This document shows, in pieces, positions 53,536-63,239 of a DNA stretch of 64,000 nt (position 1 is its first letter; every line of letters begins with the position of its first letter). This DNA comes from Blastocladiella emersonii ATCC 22665 (taxonomy: Eukaryota; Blastocladiomycota; Blastocladiomycetes; Blastocladiales; Blastocladiaceae): assembly GCA_025594325.1 (NCBI GenBank), contig JANHCV010000009.1:372001-436000 (forward strand), written 5' to 3'. Under the pieces are notes generated by a model. The model made no database searches, was not told where the DNA came from, and saw only the letters and a program-made list of their open reading frames with translations. A program made the translations under genes and the position numbers.

Positions 53536-54846
53536 ATGTTAAGCTCATGCAACTTGCCGCAACACGCCGGCCTTGCCCAGGTCGAGTCGAAGCTCGACCT
53601 TCTCGCGCTTCCTTCCAAACTGATCACCAGCGTCGTCGTCCTTGCGACGCCTCGCTCGGCTGTCGCCGCGGCTTCTCGCGAGCTATTTGAGTCAAACGAT
53701 TCGAAGCGCGTCAAGCTTGCTTGGATCAATACCTTCTGCACCATCAACACGTCTGCGGACTGCCTTCGCGCGTATGAAGATTACTGGAAGCTGAGCATGC
53801 GCTCGAACCTCATTGCATTCCTCGAGCAGTGCTGTCTCGACCGCCGCACACCCTTAAATGTCCCCGGTGGCGGTCATTACAAGTCCATGTGCCCGTTGGA
53901 GTCGACAGTGGGCCCGCCCCTCATGCTGGTAGCCTTGCATTGTTTGCTTGACTCGGTTCCTGCCTTGTTTCGAACGCTCGATGCTCCGCCGACCAAGACA
54001 CGTATTAAGCAGGCCCAGGCTGTGTTTGACCATCAGCTCCGTACCGCAGCAACTACCAATCGCGTACCGCTTTTCACCAAGTTCCCGGCCGTCTCGATCA
54101 TTCAACTTCTCGTCCATGTCGCCTGCCACTGCGACGTGATCAGTCTCGAGTTCGCGATCAAACACGTTACTGATCATGCAAGCGGACTGCTTTACATCAC
54201 TCTACCGCTCTTCACCTGGGCTCGCGCGACTGTCAGGTCGATCAATTTACTCTGGGAAGGGATGCTGCGCCCCGAACCCAATTTCGATAACCCGGCTCGT
54301 TTCACCGTATATCTCAGCTTGTCCGCGCTGAGCCGTTGGGACGCGCCTGCCTTTTGGGTGGCGACCACAACTCCGCTTGCCCACGACCGGCAGTACCTCG
54401 CCGTAGTTCTCCGCTGCCACATGCTTGTCACGCTTGCGCTCATCGAGCTCAAGATTTTGAAGCATGTGTCCGCTCGCCACGTCATATCCATCTTGGACTG
54501 GCTCATGGAGTTCACGTGGGAGGATGGCCGCACGTTCAACAGCTGCCCGCTCGAGTATTTCTTGAAGGCCCCGCACCTGACCGAAGCGCTGAAATTTGTT
54601 GAAGGTCACCCCAAACTTCACTCAAACCCGATCCAATCCACGACCGGGCCCAACGATCCCGCAACCCAGCCGGACTCCGCTTTCACCACCGCGCAGACCC
54701 CGGCCCAGTCTTCAGCCTCCGCACTTGCACCGATGTCGGCAGCAGTTGGAAGCTCCGCAGTCTCTCCAGTCGCAGGCTTCATTTCGGACATTAACATGTA
54801 CTCGGCCAAAGCCGCGCTTCCTGCGCTCCGCGCAATGTTGGAGTAG
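53536..54846 (+). CDS. Subfamily 2 family member (copy J), intact
   Basis: A single exon of 436 aa. It starts MLSSCNLPQHAGLAQVESKL followed by a LALPSKLITSVVVLATPR block equivalent to the subfamily 1 LPVELL block. It has KLAWINTF and SMRSNLIAFLEQC, then helical repeats (FTKFPAVSIIQLLVHVAC, ITLPLFTWARATVRSINLLW, LSLSALSRWDAPAF, ILDWLMEFTWEDGR). A Ser/Pro/Thr-rich linker and a conserved end (YSAKAALPALRAMLE) follow. No membrane segment is seen. It shares the first-exon architecture of subfamily 1 but lacks the second exon entirely. Function unknown. The start is fixed by the shared MLSSCN block. Confidence 0.78.
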   Translation: MLSSCNLPQHAGLAQVESKLDLLALPSKLITSVVVLATPRSAVAAASRELFESNDSKRVKLAWINTFCTINTSADCLRAYEDYWKLSMRSNLIAFLEQCCLDRRTPLNVPGGGHYKSMCPLESTVGPPLMLVALHCLLDSVPALFRTLDAPPTKTRIKQAQAVFDHQLRTAATTNRVPLFTKFPAVSIIQLLVHVACHCDVISLEFAIKHVTDHASGLLYITLPLFTWARATVRSINLLWEGMLRPEPNFDNPARFTVYLSLSALSRWDAPAFWVATTTPLAHDRQYLAVVLRCHMLVTLALIELKILKHVSARHVISILDWLMEFTWEDGRTFNSCPLEYFLKAPHLTEALKFVEGHPKLHSNPIQSTTGPNDPATQPDSAFTTAQTPAQSSASALAPMSAAVGSSAVSPVAGFISDINMYSAKAALPALRAMLE

Positions 54847-55625
54847 TCTGAAAAATGCGGCTTGTTTGGTGATTTGAAAACCTTTGGCGAGTTCGCTTAC
54901 CGTCTCATTCATTCATTCACCTGGCCAACAGTTCACTTGCTATCCGATCATCGATCCAGGCAGTACGCCTGCTCTTCATACGAATACATATCTTAGTTAA
55001 GCCTCCACGAAAGGTCCTGACCACAAGTGTGGCGCAACGCGTCCTGAAAGGTCTGACAGGCCGGTGGCGCAGGCAGACATCGCGGCGTCGAGGAGCGGCG
55101 CGCCAGCTCTCGCACCACTCGTAGATTAAATGAGTCGCGGAAACGTCGCTGAATGGCCAACTGTTGTGATGGGCCGCGACGACCAACGCGCTATAGTGAA
55201 CGGATCGCTTGGTACAACGAACATGCGATCACGCGAGTGGCGCAACGCGTCTCGCGTCATGCTCGCACACCAAAATTCGCCCGAGGCCGCTCTTCTTGAG
55301 CGATTCGCCGAGTGCGTAACTTGACTAATCCCCAACGAGACTCGCATCCCGCTGAACTGGCGCACCGCGGCTGGGCGTGGCCGCCCTCCCTCGCGCTCGC
55401 TCACACTCCCGCCTCACGGTGCGACTAAGAAAGAAAAATGCTGCGATCTAAGCTTCGCAGGCGTTTTGGTTCGAGCTTAGTACCGAGCAAATCCATTGCC
55501 AGGCGGCTCAGTGTTCGCAGGTTGGATATGCCAGTTGGTCAACACGAACAAGAGATGTGAGAAACTGAATTATATTAAACAAAGAAATGTAGAAATAAAG
55601 AAAGCGGGAGCGTTTCAACCGCTTC
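54847..55625. other. Intergenic region with an orphan subfamily 2 promoter
   Basis: No gene is supported in these 780 bp. At 55027-55060 there is a near-copy of the element before copy J, and at 55233-55256 a CACGCGAGTGGCGCAACGCG stretch. No family coding sequence follows, so this may be the stump of a lost copy. Confidence 0.45.
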
Positions 55626-58600
55626 TTAGCAGTTGTGGTGGATCGCGACCATGGCGTCCGCGTACTCGCGCGATGCGACCGTGTTGGGCGCAACGCGGCG
55701 GATCTCGTCAATGGTCGCGCGACTCGTGGTGCGGTCGCGCATCGCCAACACTACGGCCTGCGCGACCCAGTGCGCGTCTTTGACGCCATCGAGCGCGCCA
55801 GAGGGAACTGCGCGCCAAAAGGAAACGGGGATCAAAATGTCTGGTGCATCGGAAGCGGATGGCTCGTTCAATTTGTCAAGCAGAACCGCAAAGTCGGTGC
55901 GAATCAGAAGCTGCATTAGATCGTAATACGGTTGGCGCAGCGAGTCGCATGCAAATTTGCATGCGCTGAAGTTGTCTTGATTTGGGTGCGCGCGCACCGG
56001 ACGCTGTTTGGTGAGGCGCCCCATTGATTTGAGAAAATTGACCAGCATCGAATAAGCATCCTCGGAAGTCGCTGAAGTGCATCGGGCTTCAACGCCAAGA
56101 GCTCGCGCACAGTGTCGAGCCAGACACGTTGACCTGCAAGCTGGCATTCGCCACAAGAGGTCGCGGGCGGAATAGCAAGCGGGAAGCTGTGGTGACCAAC
56201 CAGGTTGGACATTTGCGCGCAAATCATAGCGCCAAGAAATGAAACAATGCTGTTAGACTCGCTCATCAGCGCGATCGCAGAGTCCCGGATTGAGCGGTCC
56301 TGCAGGACGGCAACAGGAACCCATGCAAGTGCAGCACAGTTTGAGGCCGAAAGCTGGAGAACGGTTGCGTTGGCAAGGAGAAAGACGTCGAAGAGATCGG
56401 CCTGAAGCTCGCTCGAGAAGACAGCCTCCATGATCTTGCTGGGTGCTGGAAATTGTTCGTGACGTAAAATATTTGAGCGCGGCGACTTGAACTCGCGATG
56501 CAGGACTGAAGCGAACGCGTGGCTGATACTAAGCATGTTGCTCGGACAATGAAGTCGGGCAAAAGCCAGCACATGTTGAGGCGCCAGCTGAAGCAGATTG
56601 AGCTCGAGCGAAAGCCTGAAAGCTGTTAGGTATCGGGTTATTACTGGTGAGTTTCCACTGTACACTTGCTTTGGTCCAGCGCGTTAACATACCCTTTGCT
56701 ACGGCAATTTCAAAACCATCACCGACAAGTCGCGCGGCGAGGGTAGCGAAAGGACCCGTCGGCCCGCCTTGGTCCTCGGACAACGCAAGCCCAAGAACGC
56801 ATGGCCAAGCGTCCTCATTTATGAGATTCAGTCGATGCAAGATTTCGAGGCCATCCTTGTCCAGGTCAAACTCCTGGTTTTCGAGTTCGACGAAAACGGT
56901 GAAGCGCGAGGTGCTGTCGATTGAGCTAGTCACAAGCTGGGGCTTGAGTTCCGCGAGCTTAGCAAGAACAGTCGGGTACTCATCGAGGAATGAGATAAGG
57001 TGCACCCCGTTGAAGACCCGGCGCTCAAATGCCCAAGATTCACGGAAGAGCCACTAGCGATGTTGAGCACCCAGCGGCGCATTCTCACGAGCGGCATTCT
57101 CACGAATGTGGCGCACCACAGTTCCCGTTCCAAGCAAGCGAGCTCAACCCGAAGGCCAGCCCCACCTTCGTCTCCACGTCGCTCTGCATACATACACCTC
57201 GACTTGTTACTCAATGAGACTTGCTGCAACACATTCGGGAGACGCTTGAATACCCGCTGAATTTTTTTCATACGAGTCAAGGACTTGACGAACAGCTCCA
57301 CTGCGGACGAGCCGTTTCGCGAGGGTGCTCGCGCAACTTCAATGACGCGCGCATCAGCAGTGCTATCATTTGATTTATGCTTCGTTTTAGAGCGTCAGGA
57401 CTCCAGCTGAGTGAAGGTTGAAAGGCGACGCGCGCGTGCTTGAACTGTTGGTAGTTTTCATGGTCTAGGTCACCCTCAAGTTGGTTGACGCTGTTGATCG
57501 TCTCTGATCATGATGTTCAGGGCCATGTTGATCGTTCCAGGCGCTGATATCAAGAGCTGACGCTGAAGGCGACGTGGGCGATGCTCGCTGCCACCATCCT
57601 CCGCGAGAATCCGGCTCAAACGAGCTCAGCCGCTTGCGGATGCCCTGGGCAACTTATTGCAACAAGTCCCGCAGGTTCATAGCTCGTGGGGAGTGTATAT
57701 GTAGTGGAGTTCCTCGACAGGCCATGAACGGGCTCGCTTGCTCGGAACGGGAACTGCGGTGCGCCACATTCGTGAGAATGCCGCTCGTGAGAATGCGCCG
57801 CCGGGTGCTCAACATCGCTACTGGAGCATCAGCGCAATGTCGCACGGAAGGTGAGCCTCGAAATCAGTTCGTTGGATGCTGTACAGGAGTGTCGAGGAGA
57901 GATGGTCATCCTTGAAAAGCTTTGTAAGCCACTTCTTGCTGAGCCCGACCACCGGGAGCCCGAGGAGCACTTGGAGTAGGGGTAAATTCCACAAAAATAC
58001 CGAGAGCACGCCCAAGAACTGCACAAGGTTACAGTTGACCTCGTCTTCCGTGATGGTGCTGACCCAGTGCGAGCCGCGATTGAAAAGCCGGTTGTGCGAA
58101 ACTTCCGAGAGAATGGCCCAGGAGCGCAGCGGCAGGCGGATCTGGAATAGGATTCGAGGCGCCGATTGTGCTGCTGCATTGAGAAGTCGAGCAGCCGATG
58201 GCACATCAAGTCGACCTACGGCGACAGCAAGGAGTTGGAAGAGAGAAGGAACGGGCTCGTCCGCACAAGGCCGCTCGGGCTCGAACTCGTTAACCGACTC
58301 GTCAATTTCCTGGGACAAACTGTCCAATCCAGTGGTCGAATCGCGGAGAAACGAGGACGCCATTGGAAGAATGTGGCCAAACATCGTAAAAAAGAGCGAC
58401 ACGACGTGTTCGTAATCATGGTCGCTGGGCGTGACTCGAATTGGTGCTTCCGCTGGGCGGCAGTACTGGAGAAGCGTGCCGCTGTCTGAGGCGAAACATT
58501 CGTCATAGCCAGGATAGCCCTCGTGCAACTCGTCCGAAACGCCAAGTTTGAGGAGCTGAATAATCCAATCACGCTTCACAGGAGCATTGTTCGCCACGGT

Positions 58601-58741
58601 GTAGAACTCCCGCGTTGCAAAGCAGATGGCAGCCTGCGGCTGGGCAAGCTGGAAAACCTGCGTGAGAGTCTCGACGGGGAGGGCAGCAAGACCGGCGCGG
58701 CGGTTCCGTTGCGCTAAGTTTTTTTCATTGGTTTCATTCAT
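55626..58741 (-). pseudogene. Subfamily 1 family member (copy L), split by a TIR element
   Basis: It starts at 58741 with MNETNEKNLAQRN and ALPVETLTQVFQLAQPQAAI, closest to copy A. Exon 1 runs to DIALMLQ at 57823, is interrupted by the 764-bp element, and resumes with WLFRESWAFERRVF. The phase-1 donor is near 56694 (VAKG, then GTATGT) and exon 2 starts AFRLSLELN after CCTAACAG. A one-base loss near 56070 shifts the frame (LQRLP to EDAYSMLVNFLK). Exon 2 residues are family-like: CGECQLAGQRVW, ILIPVSFWRAVPSGALDGVK, EIRRVAPNTVASREYADAMV. It is disabled by two independent lesions. Confidence 0.78.
57056..57819. mobile_element. 764-bp TIR element with ACT target duplication, in copy L
   Basis: The ends AGCGATGTTGAGCACCC and GGGTGCTCAACATCGCT are inverted repeats. 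The arms match well for about 85-90 bp, with weaker pairing further inward. ACT flanks it on both sides (57053-57055, 57820-57822). Cutting it out with one ACT gives, on the minus strand, CTC CAG TGG CTC TTC, which restores LQWLFRESW, like FQWLLRESW of copy A. There is no transposase inside. A 3-bp target fits several DNA transposon groups, for example PIF/Harbinger or CACTA; the ends do not settle which. Confidence 0.82.
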
Positions 58742-59136
58742 GGTGGGTGATACTGACGATGGCGAGGGGAGCCTAGCACTCGCAAAGCGAACTTCGTCGG
58801 AACGCAAACGAACTCCGCCTCGAGGACCAGGTGACGTCACGCGGGTGGCGCAACACGTCTCACCAAAAACACTCAGCAATAAATGAGCTATCTGGATGCG
58901 TCGACGCGGTGAAACCGCTATGATAGAAGAGTGGGCAAACTGGATTGACGAGAGTGCTGGCGAGTTCATGCCCGTTGGCGTCGCGCGGGAGGCCCACGGC
59001 GGCGGCGACGCGTTCCTGCACAACGTCCTCTCGATCATCTCCAAGAACAACTATTACGCAGCCATGTTCCTCATCTTTGCAGTACATGGCTCGCCTCTCC
59101 AGTCTCCCCATTCGCACCAACCATGGTGGTCTCAGT

Positions 59137-60020
59137 TCAAATGATATTCATTGCGTCACAAATCATCCTCCAACAAGTCCGCAGCGTCGTACGGTCGAGT
59201 CCGAGACATGCCTCGAGGTACACGGCTGCAGCTGGTACCGCGGCGTTGGAGTGCTCGACCGCGCGAAGCCGCTCAATGACCAAGCAGATCTGTGCCTCGG
59301 AGATGTCACTCGTAGCTGAGTCACGATCGCCGTCTCTGAGCACAATCCGCGCACCGCGGAGCCCTTGGCTGACGATATTGGTGATCTGACGCGAGTTGCG
59401 CGCCCGCAAGCAAATTACGAACTCGTGAGGTGCAACTCCGCCGCTGGGAACTCGTTCGAGGCACTTGTAGAAGGCACAGGGTGTAAACGGCGGCCGAGCC
59501 TCTACATCCTGGATAGCGGCAATGAGACGGTTGAGAGAGCTTCCTTGTGCAGCGATATCTTGAATGCCGCCAAGAGTGAAATAACCCACTTCCACCCTGA
59601 GCGCCTTGTCAATGAACGAGAAGCGGACGGCGATCCGCGTGTCGAACCACTCAGCAGCGCGAACGCGGGCGAGGCATCGGAAAAAACGACGCGCAAAATC
59701 GCGCAGCGACTCGCCCGGCGCTCAGCCAAAGTTGATCCACTCCACGACCTGAGTCGAGCGCTGGGTCGGATCAAGGGCTGTGGTGATGGCATTCCATGCG
59801 GTCTCGTCCGGCATGCTATCGTCCAAAAAGATTGCCAGCGCATGATATGCATGCCGCGGCAAGAAGGGGCGGCACAGAAAGGCGGCACGTGCGAGGATCT
59901 CAGGCCAGCGCACTCAACAACACTGTTGAGCACGGCGCGGAACTGGTCGAGTCCGTGAGGAGCGTCGAGATCAAGCCCGCCAAAGCGGCTTATAGTATTC
60001 CGTGTTATTACTCGAAGCAA
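59137..60020 (-). pseudogene. Possible decayed retroelement gag-like sequence
   Basis: Read leftward, frames give GLDLDAPHGLDQFRAVLNSV, then in other phases WPEILARAAFLCRPFLPRHA, TAWNAITTALDPTQRSTQVV, EWINFG, a TGA, then ESLRDFARRFFRCLARVRAA and a long open stretch (FTLGGIQDIAAQ...). The W...L.P..RS..V.EW....F..F pattern is like the capsid part of retrotransposon gag. No protease or polymerase is near. An unrelated spliced host gene is an alternative. Confidence 0.35.
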
Positions 60021-60922
60021 GTTTTGTGTGATGGCTTTTTTGTCCGAGGAGCGCGAGGAGGGGTAGCATTCTTGGGGCGAGTCTTGACGGTTGCAAACGT
60101 GCGTTTACCACGTTTCCGAGAGCGTGGACGAGACAAAGACAGAGACCGCGACCGCGACCGGGACCGGGACCGGGATTGTTGCTGGGACAAAGGGTGTGCG
60201 GCAGCCAATTGGGTGTTGGAGCGGGTACTGGGCTGATGTTGGTCTCGGGAACGTGGGCGAGACGTGACAACCGTCGGCTTCCGGAACGTTTGGGTGAGCG
60301 AGATTGTGACCGAGACCTGCGTCGTGAACATGATTGCGAAAGAAAGCGGGAGCAGGAGCGTAAACGAGAACGAGAGCGAGAGCAAAGCTTTGGGCCCGAT
60401 TGCACACTTGCGTGCGTGAAAAAAAGATGCACGGGATGATAATGCATCCGTGTGCTCTCTCCCGTCATTGATCGCAACTTTCGGGAGCACAACAAATGGG
60501 GTGGCGGTCCGCTGCACGCAATGATGTATTTCCAATCCTCGGGTGCCTCGAGCCGAGGTTTGGACCGACAGGTTTCCAATCGACGGTTCACCTTCGAGCG
60601 GGTCCAAGAGACGCAGCCGGACGTGCTGCAAGCGCTCGTTCAACCAGCGTAGCAAGTGCGACGTCTCCGCAAAAGCCCTGTCCGGGCCCGCAGTGCGCGT
60701 CAAATGCGGTTTTGATAGCGTTGCATCAAGTGCTGTCACTATTTCATTCGTTTTATTCGCGGCAGAGTCGTGGCAAGAGAGAGAGGAGCCGCCACGCCAC
60801 CGTTCTGCCGCGTAAGTCGCAATCAGCTGCACGTGGTCATCGCGCTTCAGATCATTTCTGTCGTTGCCAGTCCGTGGCCCTGCGTGAAGCGTCGTCCTGA
60901 CGAGAATACCATTTCTTAACAC
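60008..60922 (-). CDS. Hypothetical protein, 304 aa, Arg/Ser-rich
   Basis: The open frame starts MLRNGILVRTTLHAGPRTGN. It has a helical stretch DDHVQLIATYAAERWRGG and a C-terminal basic region with an SRSRSRSRSLSLSRPRSRKR repeat. That repeat is encoded by a simple GGGACC/GCGACC-type repeat at about 60140-60178 on the plus strand. No family is recognised. It abuts the gag-like region to the left and might belong to the same dead element, or be a chance frame. Confidence 0.3.
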   Translation of the reverse strand: MLRNGILVRTTLHAGPRTGNDRNDLKRDDHVQLIATYAAERWRGGSSLSCHDSAANKTNEIVTALDATLSKPHLTRTAGPDRAFAETSHLLRWLNERLQHVRLRLLDPLEGEPSIGNLSVQTSARGTRGLEIHHCVQRTATPFVVLPKVAINDGREHTDALSSRASFFHARKCAIGPKALLSLSFSFTLLLPLSFAIMFTTQVSVTISLTQTFRKPTVVTSRPRSRDQHQPSTRSNTQLAAAHPLSQQQSRSRSRSRSRSLSLSRPRSRKRGKRTFATVKTRPKNATPPRAPRTKKPSHKTCFE

Positions 60923-61780
60923 AAGCTCCTTACCTTAAGATTCTCACATATTGCGCTCGGGATTCTCCTCTGGCCCTGGGCTCCGAACACTAGGCACGCG
61001 TCAAGTCATCTGAACCCTGACGGCACCGCGTTCTTGGTCTGTTGCAGCGTGCGAAAACGGCCGGTGAGCGAAGTAATGCCTTCCGCAAGCTACTTGTCTG
61101 TCAACGCGTCCAGGTCGGCTTGAGTGACGCGCAGTTCTGTAACGCGGATCACACGGTCGACCGCAGTAACGATTACAGGCGTGAGCCGAACTCTTCCATA
61201 TCCTGCGAGGCGGTGCTGTGGAGTGCGCCTGCCAAGCGGGAGGATGAGGCGCCGGTAGGAGTTTTGGCAGCCGTGCGCTCGCTACGGCCAACGATGCGCC
61301 GCTCAGCGTGCTTGCCAGGAGCGGCGAGTGTGACGCTTTTGCGCGCAATAGAGCTGTGCTAGTGTCTTCGAACACATGCCTTGCGCTGTCGCGTTATTGA
61401 TGAACGCTAGGCGAGGTGCGGGCCGCGTCTGGAAGACATAAGCAGACGTGTGGCGATCAAGAAACCGCCCGAACCCGTCGGCCGATTGGCCTTGCGCCCG
61501 CACGAGAGCGATTCACTCGGTGACCCACTTGGGATGATGCTCGGGATCAAGTATGGTGGTGATGGCCTGCGGCGTTCGGCTCGTTGGAACGATACGCGCC
61601 GCGCCACTCACGTGTAATGACCCTCGCCTCGTCCTGCCCTTGCTTGTGCGTCGCCCAAGTGGCCACTTGGACATTTCAGGGCGAGAAGATCAGATGTGTA
61701 TTGCAAGAGGACTGATGCCAAAACGAGTGAGTGAACCAATAGCTGTGCAGCAACAAGAGTCATTGAGCAAGCGAGTTCGC
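60923..61780. other. Region without a supported gene
   Basis: No convincing frame, repeat or RNA gene is visible. It separates the hypothetical frame from the 3' end of copy K. Confidence 0.35.
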
Positions 61781-63076
61781 TTAGTTGAACATGCCGCGAA
61801 GCCCAGGCAGCGCGGCCATGAGCGACGAGACATCGATATCCGAGTCCGAGCGCGCCGTGGTGCCACGAGAAGAAGCGGGCGCTGTAGCGAGGGTCGGGAC
61901 CTGCTCAAGAGAAGGGCTTGGGGCAGGCCGATCCGCGACCGAAGCAGGAGGAGCGGGCCGAGCCGCGCGCTTCTTGAACTTGGGACGACGTCGGAGTTTG
62001 GGGTGGTTCTCAACATGGTCGAGTACGGCGGACAGGTGCGGGGCAAGTATAAGGTACCCCTGGAGCGAAACACCGTCAAAGGTACGGCCGCCCTCGCACC
62101 AGGTGTTTTCGATGAGCCAGTCAAGGATACGGATAACTTTGTCGGGGCGGACCTGCTCGAGACCCGGGAGATCGGACAGCGCAAGCGTGATGAAGAATTC
62201 ATTGCGAAGAATCTCGACGACGCGCGGCCGGTCAAACGCGAACTCGGTTTCGGTGAGCAGCTCGAACGAGTCCGCGTCCCAGCGGCTCAGCGCGGCGAGA
62301 GCGAGATACACGGTCAAGCGGACGGGGAAGTTGCAGTCCGGGTTGAGGGGCAGGTGGTCCTCCCACTGCTTGTTGATTGACATGGCGGACGCACGGGCCC
62401 ACGTGAAGAGCGGAAGGTACACGCCAAAGATCGCGTGCGCGTGCTGGGCAGTGTGCATCAGGACAAAACGGAGGACATGGGCGTGGCCGAGGCACGAGAC
62501 GTGGACCAAAAGCTGAACGATCGAGGCAACCGGGTTCGTCGTGAAGAGCGGGACACGATCCGCGACCGCTACTTCACGGATCTGCCGGTTCACAAGGGCT
62601 TTGACTTGTTCGACGCGCTTCTGCGTGAAGGGCGCATCAGACGTGTGAAGTACGGCAGGAACTGAGTCGAGGAGGCGACGCAGCGCCATGACGATGATGC
62701 TTGGAAAATCGGATGGATCGACGGGGCGCGTTGTCTCAGGGCGAGTGTTGCTGCGGACGGGCGCGCGGCTATCAATCTTGCACTGCTCGAGGTACGCGAT
62801 GAGGTTGGAGCGCATGCTCAAGTTCCAGCGGCCGCGATACGTTTGAAGCACGTGCGCGGGTGTGGAGATTGAAAACTGCGTATTGATCCAGGCGAGTTTG
62901 AGGCGGTTTGCCTTGCTCGGCTCGGCAAGCTCGCGGCTGGCCGAGATCACGCAGAGGCGAGGCATCACGAGAACCACGACGTCGGCAAGCAAGTCGGACG
63001 GCAGATCGTGAAGTCCGAGCGGCTGGTCGGCTGGAGCGGCCTCGGCGTGTTGCGGCGAGTTGCATGAGCTTAACAT
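61781..63076 (-). CDS. Subfamily 2 family member (copy K), intact
   Basis: A single exon of 431 aa with no breaks. It begins MLSSCNSPQHAEAAPADQPL, then DLPSDLLADVVVLVMPRLCV and SRELAEPSKANRLKLAWIN. SMRSNLIAYLEQCKIDSRAP follows, then helices matching copy J (TTNPVASIVQLLVHVSC, VYLPLFTWARASAMSINKQW, LALAALSRWDADSFEL, RILDWLIENTWCEGGRTFDG). The end is basic then Pro/Ser-rich, closing with SSLMAALPGLRGMFN, as in copy J. The promoter shares an 18-bp word with subfamily 1 copy H. Function unknown. Confidence 0.78.
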   Translation of the reverse strand: MLSSCNSPQHAEAAPADQPLGLHDLPSDLLADVVVLVMPRLCVISASRELAEPSKANRLKLAWINTQFSISTPAHVLQTYRGRWNLSMRSNLIAYLEQCKIDSRAPVRSNTRPETTRPVDPSDFPSIIVMALRRLLDSVPAVLHTSDAPFTQKRVEQVKALVNRQIREVAVADRVPLFTTNPVASIVQLLVHVSCLGHAHVLRFVLMHTAQHAHAIFGVYLPLFTWARASAMSINKQWEDHLPLNPDCNFPVRLTVYLALAALSRWDADSFELLTETEFAFDRPRVVEILRNEFFITLALSDLPGLEQVRPDKVIRILDWLIENTWCEGGRTFDGVSLQGYLILAPHLSAVLDHVENHPKLRRRPKFKKRAARPAPPASVADRPAPSPSLEQVPTLATAPASSRGTTARSDSDIDVSSLMAALPGLRGMFN

Positions 63077-63210
63077 TGCAAGGAAGGGTATGATGATGTG
63101 CGAAAGAGAGCCGACGAGCCTTGACGCGAGCTCCGCGAGCGTGTGAACAGCGCGCCAACGCGTCGCGTCGCGTCGCGTCGGTCACGCGGTGGCGTGATCC
63201 GCACTTGAGT

Positions 63211-63230
63211 TCTCAACGCGTGACTGTCTC
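63211..63230 (-). promoter_or_regulatory. Family promoter word upstream of copy K
   Basis: The reverse complement reads GAGACAGTCACGCGTTGAGA, about 135-155 bp before the start codon. It is preceded, on the same strand, by GTGAGACACGCCGC. Between it and the gene lies a CGCGT-rich run (63157-63180). Confidence 0.6.
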
Positions 63231-63239
63231 GCGGCGTGT

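Noticed and set aside
55130-55324. Small open frame of 64 codons downstream of copy J
   Set aside because: It overlaps promoter-like repeats and shows no motif or splice partner.
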